Source: Acetivibrio clariflavus DSM 19732 (GTDB lineage Bacteria > Bacillota > Clostridia > Acetivibrionales > Acetivibrionaceae). From it: DNA of 64,000 nucleotides. Both the position numbers and the translations under genes were made by a program. The stretch lies in the NCBI RefSeq assembly GCF_000237085.1, contig NC_016627.1, positions 4,154,118 to 4,218,117 of the forward strand. The letters run 5' to 3'. Shown piece after piece: positions 1-9,054 of the stretch. Numbering within the stretch: position 1 is the first letter of the stretch; the number at the start of each line of letters is the position of its first letter. Under the pieces are notes generated by a model that had not been told where the DNA came from, made no database searches, and worked only from the letters and a program-made list of their open reading frames with translations.

Positions 1-757
1 CCAATCGTTCCAATGTAAAGTCAATATCCATTGTACTTCCTGTACTGCTCTTTCCGGTTGTTACGTAAAAACTTATATCACAAAAACCGTCGTTCCATAT
101 ATCAGTAGTAATAAAATTTCTTATTTCTCTTAATTTATCCTCAGGGGTGTCACTGCTGCTAAAGCCATTTCTCATTTCTTCTATAGCATTGGATAAACCG
201 CCTAATACTGCATTCTGAAATTCTTCATTGGCATCTATCTTCCAACTGTTCTCATTTTTAGATAATTTAATATCAATAGTCGATACTCTAATTTTATTGT
301 CCTCTCTTTTTATTAAATCTAAAAAAATTTGCTGTGCTTGTTTATTCATCTCCTCTTCACTCTTTGCATTTTCTCCTGCAAATGCGTTTTCAAAAGCAAG
401 TGATAATGCCTTTTGGAAATATTCACCCATAATTGCAGCCATATCTATATTGGTAATTTCAGTTTTTACAGTGGCAATATTCCCTTCTTGAGCAGAAGAT
501 AATACTTTGAAGTTCAATTTGTTAACTAAGAGTTTTAAATTCTCTTCATCTTTTATCAAATCACTATCTTCTGAATCTTTATTAAATATTTCATCAGAAG
601 CTAAATATTTTTGAGCTGTCTTTTTATCAAAATTTTTAATAGCATTTAAAGCATTGGTAACCGCTTGTTCCGGTGTTTCACTACTGAGCCTGCAGGCTGT
701 AAGCATAAAACACAAAAGAAACATAAATGAAACAAATATACAAATTTTTTTATTCAT
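1..757 (-). CDS. Secreted lipoprotein, NTF2-like/DUF5105-type (3' end off window)
   Basis: About 252 residues are visible; the gene runs off the left edge. The ATG at 757 is preceded by an AAAGGGG ribosome binding site 10 nt upstream. The N-terminus is a type II signal peptide: Lys-Lys, a hydrophobic stretch and the lipobox LTAC, so the protein should be lipidated at Cys22 and anchored outside the membrane. The mature part begins with a short ETPEQAVTNAL segment followed by mixed charged alpha/beta sequence, the pattern of small NTF2-like lipoproteins (DUF4878/DUF5105 type) in Firmicutes. Family placement is by pattern only. No function can be assigned. Confidence 0.75.
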   Translation of the reverse strand, partial: MNKKICIFVSFMFLLCFMLTACRLSSETPEQAVTNALNAIKNFDKKTAQKYLASDEIFNKDSEDSDLIKDEENLKLLVNKLNFKVLSSAQEGNIATVKTEITNIDMAAIMGEYFQKALSLAFENAFAGENAKSEEEMNKQAQQIFLDLIKREDNKIRVSTIDIKLSKNENSWKIDANEEFQNAVLGGLSNAIEEMRNGFSSSDTPEDKLREIRNFITTDIWNDGFCDISFYVTTGKSSTGSTMDIDFTLERL

Positions 758-1181
758 TCAACTCATACCCCTTTCTTCAATTCTTATTTTAGAATACCCA
801 AAATGCAAAAGAGGTATGAACTGTTCTTTCATTAGCTGCTTCCAATTATTAGACAGTATATTTTACACGCTTATAATTACCATAACCATGAAGAAAAGAT
901 TAAAATAGCTGATATAAATCAAGCTTGAATTGAAATATTGTTAAATTTTCTCTATAATAAATATGTCTAAAATTGTACCTATACATATCATTTGAAACAG
1001 AATTTATAAGTATTCTGTTAACTAATATGTTTTTTATTTATGCTTCCTGTATCAGATTTTTAATTTATTATCAGTTAAAAATTAATCATAAAATATAATA
1101 AAAGGCTCCGAGAGTATCGGATAAGCTTCTTTCAATATAGAAAATATTATGCAAAATTCTAATGAAGGTGATAAATCCAAA
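758..1181. other. Intergenic region between divergent genes
   Basis: AT-rich spacer separating the leftward lipoprotein gene from the rightward glycosyltransferase gene. It should hold both promoters. I see no convincing -35/-10 pair, no riboswitch and no strong hairpin here. Confidence 0.4.
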
Positions 1182-1988
1182 ATGAATCTGCTGGTAACTT
1201 TGGATTCAAAATACATACAACCGCTAAAAGTGATGCTTTTTTCGCTATTTACAAATAATCCGGCTGAAAATTTCCATATCTATCTTATGCATTCGAGCAT
1301 CAAAGACAATGAAATTGCTGATATTGAACGTTTTGTAAATAGTTATAATCAAAAACTGTCTGTAATAAAAATAGCTGACAGTTATTTTCAAAATGCACCT
1401 GTAATATTACATTATACAAAAGAAATGTATTATAGGTTATTGGCTTATAAATTCTTGCCCAAAAATATGGATCGAATTCTCTACTTGGATCCTGATATTT
1501 TAGTGATTAATCCTATTCGTGAACTATACGAAACTGAACTTGATGGGTACCTTTATGCAGCAGCTTTTCACAATATATTGGCAGTAAAAAAAATTAACCG
1601 AATCCGCTTATATCCATACAAAATCGATGCCTATTTCAATTCAGGCGTATTACTTATGAATCTGGAACTGCAAAGAAAACTTGTAGATGAAGAAGTCATC
1701 TATTCTTTTGTTGAAAAAAATCGTGCAAAGCTTATACTGCCTGATCAGGATATTCTCAACACACTTTATTCCAAACAAATAAAATGCTTGGATGAGAAGC
1801 TATATAATTATGACACCAGATATTATAATTACTATAAGATTATAACAAATAACGCATGTGATATGGACTATGTCATGACGAACACAGTAATTCTCCACTT
1901 TTGCGGCAAAAAAAAGCCCTGGCAAAAAGGTTACAGCGGAAAGTTTTACTCTTTGTACAAACATTACGAAAAGAAAGCAATATCATAG
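1182..1988 (+). CDS. Glycosyltransferase family 8 protein
   Basis: A GT8 (galactosyl/glucosyltransferase, LgtC-like) enzyme that would transfer a sugar from a nucleotide-sugar donor to a cell-surface acceptor. Visible hallmarks are the N-terminal MNLLVTLDSKYIQPLKVML, the metal-binding DxD in RILYLDPDIL about a third of the way in, the FNSGVLLMNL motif, LPDQDILN, and the C-terminal HFCGKKKPW motif (GT8 usually H-x(2)-G-x(2)-KPW). Length, about 268 aa, fits a single-domain GT8. I chose the ATG at 1182 because GAAGGTG lies 11 nt upstream; an in-frame ATG at 1149 has no ribosome binding site. The gene stands alone, with no neighbouring polysaccharide genes, so the acceptor is unknown. Confidence 0.85.
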   Translation: MNLLVTLDSKYIQPLKVMLFSLFTNNPAENFHIYLMHSSIKDNEIADIERFVNSYNQKLSVIKIADSYFQNAPVILHYTKEMYYRLLAYKFLPKNMDRILYLDPDILVINPIRELYETELDGYLYAAAFHNILAVKKINRIRLYPYKIDAYFNSGVLLMNLELQRKLVDEEVIYSFVEKNRAKLILPDQDILNTLYSKQIKCLDEKLYNYDTRYYNYYKIITNNACDMDYVMTNTVILHFCGKKKPWQKGYSGKFYSLYKHYEKKAIS

Positions 1989-2123
1989 CAAAATTATCTA
2001 AAAGCATTCCTATAAACCAACAGGTCTTACCAAATATTATTTTAATCTTTACACCTATCTGTAATTACTCAAATAACCACTTGCATAAGAATTGCTCATT
2101 TAATAAAACAATTCAGCTTCAAA

Positions 2124-2792
2124 TTAAATCTTCTTAATGGGCAGAATGGCATAGTGCTCTTTTCTGACAATTTCTCCATAACGGAAAGAAACCGGCGTTC
2201 TGAATAGCGGGCCATTTGATACAAACGTATGGTATTCGCCATTTTCTCCGCAGGCATCTGCACCTTCTGAAATAATGGAAGCAATCGTATCCGGCGACAA
2301 TGTCATTCCAAGGTGCTTTTCACTCAGTCTATCTGTATCTACGACAATTATATTTGCAGTAAATCCGCTTTCAATAAATTCATCCACCAATGCCCTTCGT
2401 TCCTCTTTCCAAAGTGGGAAAAAGGCTTCAATGCCTGCAGCATCGCAACGTGCAGTACACCACTGCAAATGTTCTTCAATATCGATATCACCGAACACAC
2501 AAATCTCAGCACCATTTTCCTTCTGTTCCCTAAGTTCCTTTTCAAAATTTGCCGCATAATCTTTTCCGGAAGTCTTAATTAATTTAATAGGAATACCCAG
2601 TGAAGCTGAAACATCTTTCAACAAATCATCAGGAATTCCATGGAACCAGGATCGTTCCATGTCCATATTATATGTTATAATAAGTGAAACCGGTTTCATT
2701 CCCAATTTTATAGCTCTGTAAATTGCAAGAATGCTATCTTTGCCTCCACTGTAGGATGCCACAAATTTCTTTCCGTAAAATGTACTAACCAC
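2124..2792 (-). CDS. Dph6-like ATP pyrophosphatase (PP-loop, COG2102)
   Basis: A 222-aa adenine-nucleotide alpha-hydrolase. The PP-loop SGGKDS lies at residues about 15-20 and the family signature CGENGEYHTFV near the C-terminus; both are typical of diphthine-ammonia ligase (Dph6)/MJ0570 proteins. Bacteria lack diphthamide, so in this setting it probably adenylates and amidates or thiolates another substrate; that is unknown. It starts at GTG 2792 with AAGGAG 8 nt upstream. It is the last gene of the leftward thiamine cluster, 74 nt after thiD, which suggests but does not prove a link to thiamine or its precursors. Family call is secure, role is not. Confidence 0.8.
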   Translation of the reverse strand: MVSTFYGKKFVASYSGGKDSILAIYRAIKLGMKPVSLIITYNMDMERSWFHGIPDDLLKDVSASLGIPIKLIKTSGKDYAANFEKELREQKENGAEICVFGDIDIEEHLQWCTARCDAAGIEAFFPLWKEERRALVDEFIESGFTANIIVVDTDRLSEKHLGMTLSPDTIASIISEGADACGENGEYHTFVSNGPLFRTPVSFRYGEIVRKEHYAILPIKKI

Positions 2793-2866
2793 TTATTTAT
2801 CTCCTTTTTAATCAAATTATTATTTCTTATGTATTACACTTGCAAAGGCTTACAGCCATTTAACTT

Positions 2867-3661
2867 TCAATTTTCCTCTTTATAAATATTCCACATATGA
2901 TTAAGCGGACCGCTTCCTTTTCCTAAGTCAAGCATTGCCTTTAAAGCTCCTGATACATAAGCCTTCGCCTCTTGAATTGACGTCTCCAAATCCCATCCTT
3001 TTGCCAGTCCGCAGGCTATAGCACTGGATAAAGTGCATCCGGTTCCATGGGTATTTTCATTGTTAATCTTCTCCCCAATAAACCACTTGTACTTGTTATT
3101 ACAGTACAATAAATCATTGGCATCGCTTACTCTGTGCCCTCCTTTGCAAAGAACGGCGCATCCGAATTGATTTCCGATAATCTCAGCCGCTTTAATCATA
3201 TCATCTTCATTTTCAATGGATATTCCCGATAAAACAGACGCTTCCGGAATATTTGGTGTCAGTAATATAGCTTGAGGGAACAAACTGTTTTTCAATGTCT
3301 CAATTGCATCATCCTGAAGTAGTTTCGAACCGCTTGTAGAAATCATTACAGGATCCACAACTATGTTTCTTGCATTATAAAATTTCAGCCTCTCAGATAT
3401 GGTTTCAATTAACTTGACCGATGAAACCATGCCAATTTTAACTGCATCCGGATAAATGTCGGTAAAGACACTGTCCAACTGCATACCCAAAAATTCTGGA
3501 GTAACTTCCATAATTCCTGTTACACCGGTTGTATTCTGTGCAGTAAGTGCAGTAACCGCACTCATGCCATATACACCGTTTGCTGTCATTGTTTTTATAT
3601 CTGCTTGAATTCCAGCGCCCCCGCTGGAATCACTTCCTGCTATAGTCAATACTTTTTTCAT
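2867..3661 (-). CDS. thiD: Hydroxymethylpyrimidine/phosphomethylpyrimidine kinase ThiD
   Basis: Phosphorylates HMP to HMP-P and then HMP-PP, the pyrimidine half of thiamine. The N-terminal VLTIAGSDSSGGAGIQADI is the ribokinase-fold signature of ThiD, and the C-terminal NTHGTGCTLSSAIA carries the anion hole and catalytic region of the family. At 264 aa the length is normal for stand-alone ThiD. ATG at 3661 is preceded by a GGGGAGAAG site. It lies between the HAD gene and the PP-loop gene in the TPP-riboswitch operon. Because HMP kinase (ThiD), thiazole kinase (ThiM) and ThiE are together here while thiC/thiG are absent, the operon looks like a salvage route. Confidence 0.93.
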   Translation of the reverse strand: MKKVLTIAGSDSSGGAGIQADIKTMTANGVYGMSAVTALTAQNTTGVTGIMEVTPEFLGMQLDSVFTDIYPDAVKIGMVSSVKLIETISERLKFYNARNIVVDPVMISTSGSKLLQDDAIETLKNSLFPQAILLTPNIPEASVLSGISIENEDDMIKAAEIIGNQFGCAVLCKGGHRVSDANDLLYCNNKYKWFIGEKINNENTHGTGCTLSSAIACGLAKGWDLETSIQEAKAYVSGALKAMLDLGKGSGPLNHMWNIYKEEN

Positions 3662-3757
3662 TTTCTTCTCCCCGCTAAACTTATAATTTTTATAAACACT
3701 AATCTTAATATAAAGATAGATAACAATAAAAAGTATATCTTATCGCTTTAAAATACT

Positions 3758-4417
3758 CTAAGTTGAAACTTTTTCCAAAAAGGTATAAACATCGTCCAAC
3801 TTGATGAAATAAAGGTCACTAATCTTCTTAATCTCCTCCCAGTCGGCTTTGCTTGAATCATCGTAAACGCCTACTGTCTTAAATCCGGCGTTTTTTACCG
3901 TCTTAATTGCATACAGTGCATCTTCAAAAACCCATGTCTCATCCGGCAACGTTCCCATATGCTCTGCTGCAGCGATATAAATATCCGGTTTTACTTTACC
4001 GGCACCTATTTCTGTGGACGTAAATATTCTGTCAAAATACCTTATTACATTTAGCCTTTCCAGTGCTCTTTCAAAAACCGGCCTGTCACAGGATGTTGCC
4101 GCCACTATTTTAATCCCATGCTGCCTTATACCACTTAGAAACTGATCTACACCTTCCTTTAACTGAACCTGATGAGCATAAAAATCTTTAATGGTTTCAT
4201 TGACACCATTTATAATCTCATCCTCATTCATATCCAAACGGTATCTTTCTTTTAAATATTTAGCGCCTTCCGACATACTCATGCAAAACAAGGTTTCAGC
4301 AAGTCCCTCTTCCGGCTGTATGCCTAAATTGAGCAAAAACATTTCTCCGGCTTTATCCCATACTGGCATGGAGTCCAGTATAACCCCGTCTATATCAAAA
4401 ATAACCCCCTTAATCAT
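3758..4417 (-). CDS. HAD-superfamily phosphatase/beta-phosphoglucomutase-like, in thiamine operon
   Basis: A haloacid-dehalogenase hydrolase of about 219 aa. Motif I is FDIDGVILDS near residue 6, with a helical cap domain following (subfamily IA); motif II is AATSCDRPVF, motif III is the GKVKPDIYI lysine region and motif IV is WVFEDALYAI. I chose the ATG at 4417, which has AGGTGAGG 7 nt upstream; the open frame extends further only because it overlaps the thiE 3' end. It sits 19 nt after thiE and before thiD. This position suggests a phosphatase of a thiamine intermediate, for example thiamine monophosphate or HMP-P; this is inference. Beta-phosphoglucomutase activity is possible but has no support from context. 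Confidence 0.82.
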   Translation of the reverse strand: MIKGVIFDIDGVILDSMPVWDKAGEMFLLNLGIQPEEGLAETLFCMSMSEGAKYLKERYRLDMNEDEIINGVNETIKDFYAHQVQLKEGVDQFLSGIRQHGIKIVAATSCDRPVFERALERLNVIRYFDRIFTSTEIGAGKVKPDIYIAAAEHMGTLPDETWVFEDALYAIKTVKNAGFKTVGVYDDSSKADWEEIKKISDLYFIKLDDVYTFLEKVST

Positions 4418-4436
4418 ATCCTCACCTGTAATTAGA

Positions 4437-5153
4437 TTAATCTTTCTGTATAATACCTGCATATTGTTTCCAGGCATTTACAAGTTCAGCAGCAGCCTGT
4501 TTTGGATTATCTGCCTCCGAAACAGCAGACACAACAAAGAAACCAGCAGCTCCGGTTTGGGCAAGGGGTGGTATATCAGCAAGCTTAACTCCGCCACCTA
4601 CCACAACAGGAATCTTGCTAAACCTGACAAGTTCTGAAATTTCATCAAAACTTCTGGTCACTACTTTTCCATCCAAATCAAGTCCGCAGTCCGGCTTTGT
4701 CATCGTTTCATGTACAGGACCGACACCAAAGTAATCAATCTGGGAAACATCCGCTGTTTTGATATACTCAAACATTTCATGCGTTCTTGCCGATAAACCG
4801 ATAACTGAATCTTGTCCCAAATATTCTCTGCATACATCCACCGGAATATCCGACTGTCCGACGTGGATTCCATCGACTTTTATCCCCTGCTTTCTGGCAG
4901 CCAGAACAACATCAAGGCGATCGTTTACCAGCAGCGTTACTTCATCGGATTTACCGATTTGGGCTATTGCCTCCGATGCCTGTTGGGTCAGTTGAATGAG
5001 TTCTCTGGCCGATGCAACTTTCGAACGGATTTGTACACATGTAAATCCGGCTTCAACTGCATCTTTAATTATTGACACTACAGGACGGCCTTTTGTATTT
5101 TCGGGTCCTACAACCAGGTAAGCCGATATATCCAATTTTTTCCTCATACTCAT
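4437..5153 (-). CDS. thiE: Thiamine phosphate synthase ThiE
   Basis: Joins HMP-PP and thiazole phosphate to give thiamine monophosphate. The TIM-barrel signatures are present: the QIRSK segment near residue 36 (diphosphate-binding), LVNDRLDVVLAA, GIHVGQSD, VIGLSARTHEM, the YFGVGPVHETMTKPD loop and the C-terminal VVVGGGV. About 238 aa, slightly long for ThiE. I chose ATG 5153 because GGGAG lies 8 nt upstream; the open frame begins at an in-frame TTG five codons earlier that overlaps this site. It follows thiM by 135 nt and precedes the HAD gene, all behind the TPP riboswitch. Confidence 0.93.
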   Translation of the reverse strand: MSMRKKLDISAYLVVGPENTKGRPVVSIIKDAVEAGFTCVQIRSKVASARELIQLTQQASEAIAQIGKSDEVTLLVNDRLDVVLAARKQGIKVDGIHVGQSDIPVDVCREYLGQDSVIGLSARTHEMFEYIKTADVSQIDYFGVGPVHETMTKPDCGLDLDGKVVTRSFDEISELVRFSKIPVVVGGGVKLADIPPLAQTGAAGFFVVSAVSEADNPKQAAAELVNAWKQYAGIIQKD

Positions 5154-5288
5154 TGTTTTCACTCCCAAAATATCGTAAATTCCATGATTTATTTATTACA
5201 GTCCATGGCCTGCATTAGCTTTCAGAATGGATTAAGTTAGCGATTTTATCCCCAACTTCAACCATTACACCTATATAGGCAGCATCAA

Positions 5289-6125
5289 TTAAATCTCAAT
5301 AATTTCAAACGGATTATTGGCAATATCCTCCGCACTGGCTTTATACAGTTCGTCAAGGAACTGAACCTGAAAACTTCCGGGACCATCCGCCTTTTTTTCA
5401 GCACGGGTTGCTGCCAAGTTGTACACCGCAGTACCGGTAAGTGCCGCAATAAACGGCGAAGCAGCCGTTGCATATACAGCAATAACTCCACCTAATGAAC
5501 ATCCTGCACCGGTAATTTTCTCCATAAAATGTGATCCTCCATAGGATAACACTATAACAGACCCGTCTGTTATTAGATCTGTTTCTCCTGATACCGCAAC
5601 AGCCCCTCCTGTATATCTGGCCAACGCTATAGCTGCATCCTTTGCAGAACTCACAGAATCTGTTGAATCAACACCTCGAACATTAGACTTTTTCGTTCCG
5701 CCATCCAACCCCCATAGACCTGCCAATGCCAGAATTTCAGATGCATTACCTCTGATAACTGTAGGTTTATACTCTCTAAACTGCTCTAAAAGCTTGGTCC
5801 TAAGGGATCCAATGCCTACAGCCACCGGATCCAACACCCATGGTTTTCCTGTTTCGTGCAATACTTTTGCAGTATGGGGCAAAGTTTGCTCATAAATCGG
5901 CAGAAGTGTTCCAACGTTTATATATGTAGCCCCGCCGGCTTTTGCCAAAAATTCGCCCTCATCGGGTAAATAAACCATGGCGGCTGAGCCCCCAACAGCC
6001 AGTTGTGCGTTAGCTACAAAATTAATTGTTACCGTATTGGTAATGGATCCTGCCATCGGTTTTGTCCGTTTAACAGTTTCAACTGCCTGAATTATCTGTT
6101 TTTTAATCTCCCCACTGTTAATCAT
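5289..6125 (-). CDS. thiM: Hydroxyethylthiazole kinase ThiM
   Basis: Phosphorylates the thiazole alcohol for salvage into thiamine. Family features are the N-terminal SITNTVTINFVANAQLAVGG, the PVAVG segment, RGNASEILALAG and the ATP-site EKITGAGCSLGG containing the catalytic Cys-region. 278 aa is normal. ATG at 6125 has AAAGGAAAAG upstream. It is the first gene of the operon, about 150 nt downstream of the attenuator, so its transcription should be switched off by TPP. A ThiM with no thiazole-synthesis genes nearby supports salvage as the operon's purpose. Confidence 0.93.
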   Translation of the reverse strand: MINSGEIKKQIIQAVETVKRTKPMAGSITNTVTINFVANAQLAVGGSAAMVYLPDEGEFLAKAGGATYINVGTLLPIYEQTLPHTAKVLHETGKPWVLDPVAVGIGSLRTKLLEQFREYKPTVIRGNASEILALAGLWGLDGGTKKSNVRGVDSTDSVSSAKDAAIALARYTGGAVAVSGETDLITDGSVIVLSYGGSHFMEKITGAGCSLGGVIAVYATAASPFIAALTGTAVYNLAATRAEKKADGPGSFQVQFLDELYKASAEDIANNPFEIIEI

Positions 6126-6272
6126 AATATACTTTTCCTTTCATAAAAAATTTCCTACCTAGATTTATACAATATCCCTTTGATTCCAAATCACTAGCAC
6201 TGTTTTTATAGTCATTAGGTCAAGTTTGTCTTTTCAACTCCTATGTATTTTCCCTATATACCGGGTTTTAAG

Positions 6273-6313
6273 CAAAAAAAAGCACCTTCCTGTTGTAAGG
6301 AAAGCGCTTTTTT
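6273..6313 (-). terminator. Rho-independent terminator of the TPP riboswitch
   Basis: Read leftwards, AAAGCGCTTTCCT pairs with AGGAAGGTGCTTT (13 bp with wobbles) around a short TACAAC loop and is followed by an uninterrupted run of T. It lies between the TPP aptamer and thiM, the expected position for an expression platform that stops transcription when TPP is bound. Confidence 0.85.
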
Positions 6314-6360
6314 TATTATGTCTAAATAAAATTATTATTCATAATAATAAAATTATTTTA

Positions 6361-6470
6361 GATAATAAATTGCTTCCCTACACCAGTATTAACTGACAGG
6401 TTCAAAGGGTTAGGTTTTACCTTCTCAACTCAAACGAGTTCCCCCACAATTTATTTAGTTTATACATTAC
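6361..6470 (-). ncRNA. TPP riboswitch (thi box)
   Basis: Read leftwards this stretch has the conserved thi-box parts in order: GGGGGAACTCG, TTGAGTTGAGA (the usual CUGAGA element in a near form), the TAACCCTTTGAACCTGTC core (consensus ACCCUUUGAACCUGAUC), ACTGGTGTAGGGAAGC, and a P1 helix of CAATTTATT with AATAAATTG. An intrinsic terminator follows, then thiM. This gives TPP-dependent transcription termination of the thiM-thiE-HAD-thiD-(PP-loop) operon. Confidence 0.93.
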
Positions 6471-6563
6471 CATTTATGCTCTTTAGTGTCAAGTTCCAAT
6501 AAAGTTTTGCAAAAATATCGGTAATCATTTATTAAAACACCGGATTGAACCTTGTTTATATTC

Positions 6564-7181
6564 TTATGAAATTAATAACAGTTTTTTGGATACGGAAGAA
6601 ACCAATTCTTCAAACTTGTTATTTAAATGAGGCGGGCTCCATTCGGGACTTTTACAGATAAAAACATAATCAAATTTTTCATTATAAATCGATTTTATAT
6701 CCTCGGTATGTTCAAATGGAACTACTCCTTCCAGGCAGTAGATTTGAGAATCTTTTCGTCTTACCCATTTTACTTTTGTATCAGGCCGTTCTTCAATTAC
6801 TCTTCTCAACCAGTTGCCACAGTTGCAATAGTCACTGCCTTTATAATAGTGATAACAGTCATGATGGAAGTCAATATTTATTATCTTTAACTTTAAATTT
6901 TTTGGGAACTTATCAATAAAACTTTTTATATATTTATGACTATCAGCCTTTATAAAATTTTTATCAGGTAGGTTCAATCCCATTAAGAACCTTTTTAAAA
7001 AATTGAACTGTTCAATTACCCCTATTTTTTTAAGCTGCGGATATCTTTTATATCTTTCTTCCCACATGGATTCCAGCTTATTGTTAGGTATTTCATCACT
7101 TCCATCCGGAAAATATAAATCTCTATCCTGTGATGAAGCATCAATAAAATAATCGAAATCAATGCTTAATATACCTTTCAC
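6564..7181 (-). CDS. Hypothetical protein, UPF0489-like
   Basis: A 205-aa soluble protein I cannot place firmly. The N-terminal SIDFDYFIDA and the central INIDFHHDCYHY look like the Asp/His-rich motifs of UPF0489 (arginase-like fold) proteins, in which paired Asp and His residues could bind metal. A later CNCGNW and an FEHTED segment are also notable. It has no signal peptide or membrane segment. It stands between the TPP riboswitch and the terminator of speE and is apparently transcribed alone. The family is a guess from motif shape; catalytic function is unknown. Confidence 0.55.
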   Translation of the reverse strand: MKGILSIDFDYFIDASSQDRDLYFPDGSDEIPNNKLESMWEERYKRYPQLKKIGVIEQFNFLKRFLMGLNLPDKNFIKADSHKYIKSFIDKFPKNLKLKIINIDFHHDCYHYYKGSDYCNCGNWLRRVIEERPDTKVKWVRRKDSQIYCLEGVVPFEHTEDIKSIYNEKFDYVFICKSPEWSPPHLNNKFEELVSSVSKKLLLIS

Positions 7182-7315
7182 AATATCGCCCCCTATGTTA
7201 AGCGAAAGATAGTTATTAAATTTGTATGTAATTCACTATAAATAATAAATTTGTATTTTAAAACATTTTACCTTGCTTTTATCAACTCACTCCAACAATT
7301 TCAAGTATATTTTAA

Positions 7316-7364
7316 CACAAAAAAAACACTCTGGACATGTTTTTGTTTATACACACCAGAGTAT
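7316..7364 (-). terminator. Rho-independent terminator after speE
   Basis: Read leftwards, ACTCTGG pairs with CCAGAGT around a 21-nt loop and is followed by GTTTTTTTT. It lies 75 nt downstream of the speE stop and separates it from the next leftward gene. Confidence 0.75.
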
Positions 7365-7436
7365 AACAGATTTACTTTTCTCTTTAATAATTGTCAAAAA
7401 TATCATACAGAACATATCAATATTAAAAAATTTTAT

Positions 7437-8282
7437 TCAAGCATTTCTCAAAAGTTCTTTCACATAATTGGGTAAAGCAAAGCAACCCTTGTGTAAATCA
7501 GTATTGTAATATTTAGTCTTCAAGCCAAGAGAATCCCAGCTTGTACTTAAATCAGCAACAGGATCAAGACCTTTAGAAGCAAATCCAAAGAGCCAATGAC
7601 CCGAAGGATAAGTTGGTATATGTGCCTGGTAAACCAAAGCTACTGGAAAAACCGATTTTATTTTTTTATGAGCATCTTGCATAGCCAAGGCATCATTTGG
7701 ATAATAAGGACTTTCGTGCTGATTTACCATAATACCGGTTGATTTTAATGCTTTGAAGCAATTTCTGTAAAACTCCTCGGTAAACAGACTTTCTCCCGGT
7801 CCAAAAGGATCCGTTGAGTCAACTATTATCAAGTCATATTCATTATTTTTCTCTTTAACGAATTTTATACCATCCTCAAAGTATATATGTACCCGCGGAT
7901 CATCAAGCTTACATGAAGTTTGTGGCAAATACTCCCTGCAAACGTCAACTACAAGTTTATCTATCTCCACCATATCAATTCGTTTTATTGAATCATATCT
8001 TGTAAGCTCTCTTACCGCTCCTCCATCGCCTGCACCAATAACAAGAACATCATGAATTTCAGGGTTTACAGCCATAGGCAAATGCGTCATCATCTCATGG
8101 TATATAAACTCATCCTTTTCAGTGAGCATTATGAATCCATCAAGCACTAATACCCTGCCGAAATCATAGGAATCAAACACATCTATACGCTGAAACTCAC
8201 TTTTTAGACTTACTACCTGTTTATCAATCTTAAAGGAAAATCGAGCATTTTCTGTATGATATTCAGTAAACCATAAATCCAT
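7437..8282 (-). CDS. speE: Spermidine synthase (polyamine aminopropyltransferase)
   Basis: Transfers the aminopropyl group of decarboxylated SAM to putrescine. Typical motifs: MDLWFTEYHTENARFSFKI at the start, VLVLDGFIMLTEKDEFIYHE, the nucleotide-binding VLVIGAGDGGAVREL, the catalytic-region DLIIVDSTDPFGP and an ESPYYPN gate-keeping region. About 281 aa, the usual bacterial length. ATG 8282 directly follows GGAGGGGG; the longer open frame starts at a TTG inside that site. It appears monocistronic, ending at the 7316-7364 terminator. No speD or speB is in the window. Confidence 0.94.
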   Translation of the reverse strand: MDLWFTEYHTENARFSFKIDKQVVSLKSEFQRIDVFDSYDFGRVLVLDGFIMLTEKDEFIYHEMMTHLPMAVNPEIHDVLVIGAGDGGAVRELTRYDSIKRIDMVEIDKLVVDVCREYLPQTSCKLDDPRVHIYFEDGIKFVKEKNNEYDLIIVDSTDPFGPGESLFTEEFYRNCFKALKSTGIMVNQHESPYYPNDALAMQDAHKKIKSVFPVALVYQAHIPTYPSGHWLFGFASKGLDPVADLSTSWDSLGLKTKYYNTDLHKGCFALPNYVKELLRNA

Positions 8283-9025
8283 ATTATCCCCCTCCAAAAC
8301 AAAATATTTCTCAGCTCTATATCTTTAGGCCTATGAATAGGCTATGCTTGTCTTATATGTATTATATAAATATTTTTTCGCCCGTTTTATGGGCTGATAT
8401 TCTCATAGCCTTAAATACTGCTTTTTACCGTTAACAATAAAAAAGCAGCTATCGGCACCGAAAACTTCCGCAGCCAATTGCTGTCATTTTTTATCACCGA
8501 TACGATTGAATCACTTTATCCAGAGGCTTCCTTGAATCAAAATTTAAAGATTAAAGGTTTTGCAAGGTTATTAAAATTATATAACGAATAAGTTTCCCTT
8601 CAAACCTTACACTTTTTATTTATTCTTGCTTAAATTATTATAGAATTTTACGGTAAAACGATTATTGCATATTTTAGCTGATAATGCAATATTTAATATT
8701 TTTATTGAGTTTACCGTTCTTAAGCAAGACTCAAGCGATGCCATTATACAAACAAAGAATTATTATATTGAAAAAACTATTTTTAACAGTTTACCTATAG
8801 ATTTAAATACTTAATAAAAATTTACATAACAACATGCTGTAGATATCCTATTATCATTAAATTTATGTATAATCTCATCTCTTACTTTAGTATACATTAT
8901 ACAAAATAAAAAGCCGTCAATCAAGAGGATTGTAATCTTCACTATTTATCGCAGATTTGCTTCCTCCATCAAAAGTGGCATATTACTGCTAAACCAAGCA
9001 TTGAATGCAGATCCGCCCCATAGAA
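8283..9025. other. Intergenic region with short coding relics next to IS1182-type element
   Basis: No intact gene. Two short open stretches look like relics. One is on the + strand at about 8418-8591 (58 codons, no start codon; contains FRSQLLSFF and IKGFARLLKLYNE). The other is on the - strand, ending with a stop at 8946-8948 and open up to the IS left end (contains FNAWFSSNMPLLMEEANLR). I do not recognise either. The second may be the tail of a gene cut by the IS insertion. The rest is AT-rich spacer, which would hold the speE promoter. Confidence 0.3.
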
Positions 9026-9054
9026 CAAAGAACCGTCCGAAACCACTGAAAAAC
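9026..9054 (+). repeat. Left inverted repeat of IS1182-type element
   Basis: Contains CGAAACCACTGAAAAA, matching the right end in inverted orientation, preceded by a diverged CAAAGAACCGTC tip. Confidence 0.8.

Noticed and set aside
654-908. 84-codon + frame
   Set aside because: Antisense to the lipoprotein start and signal peptide.
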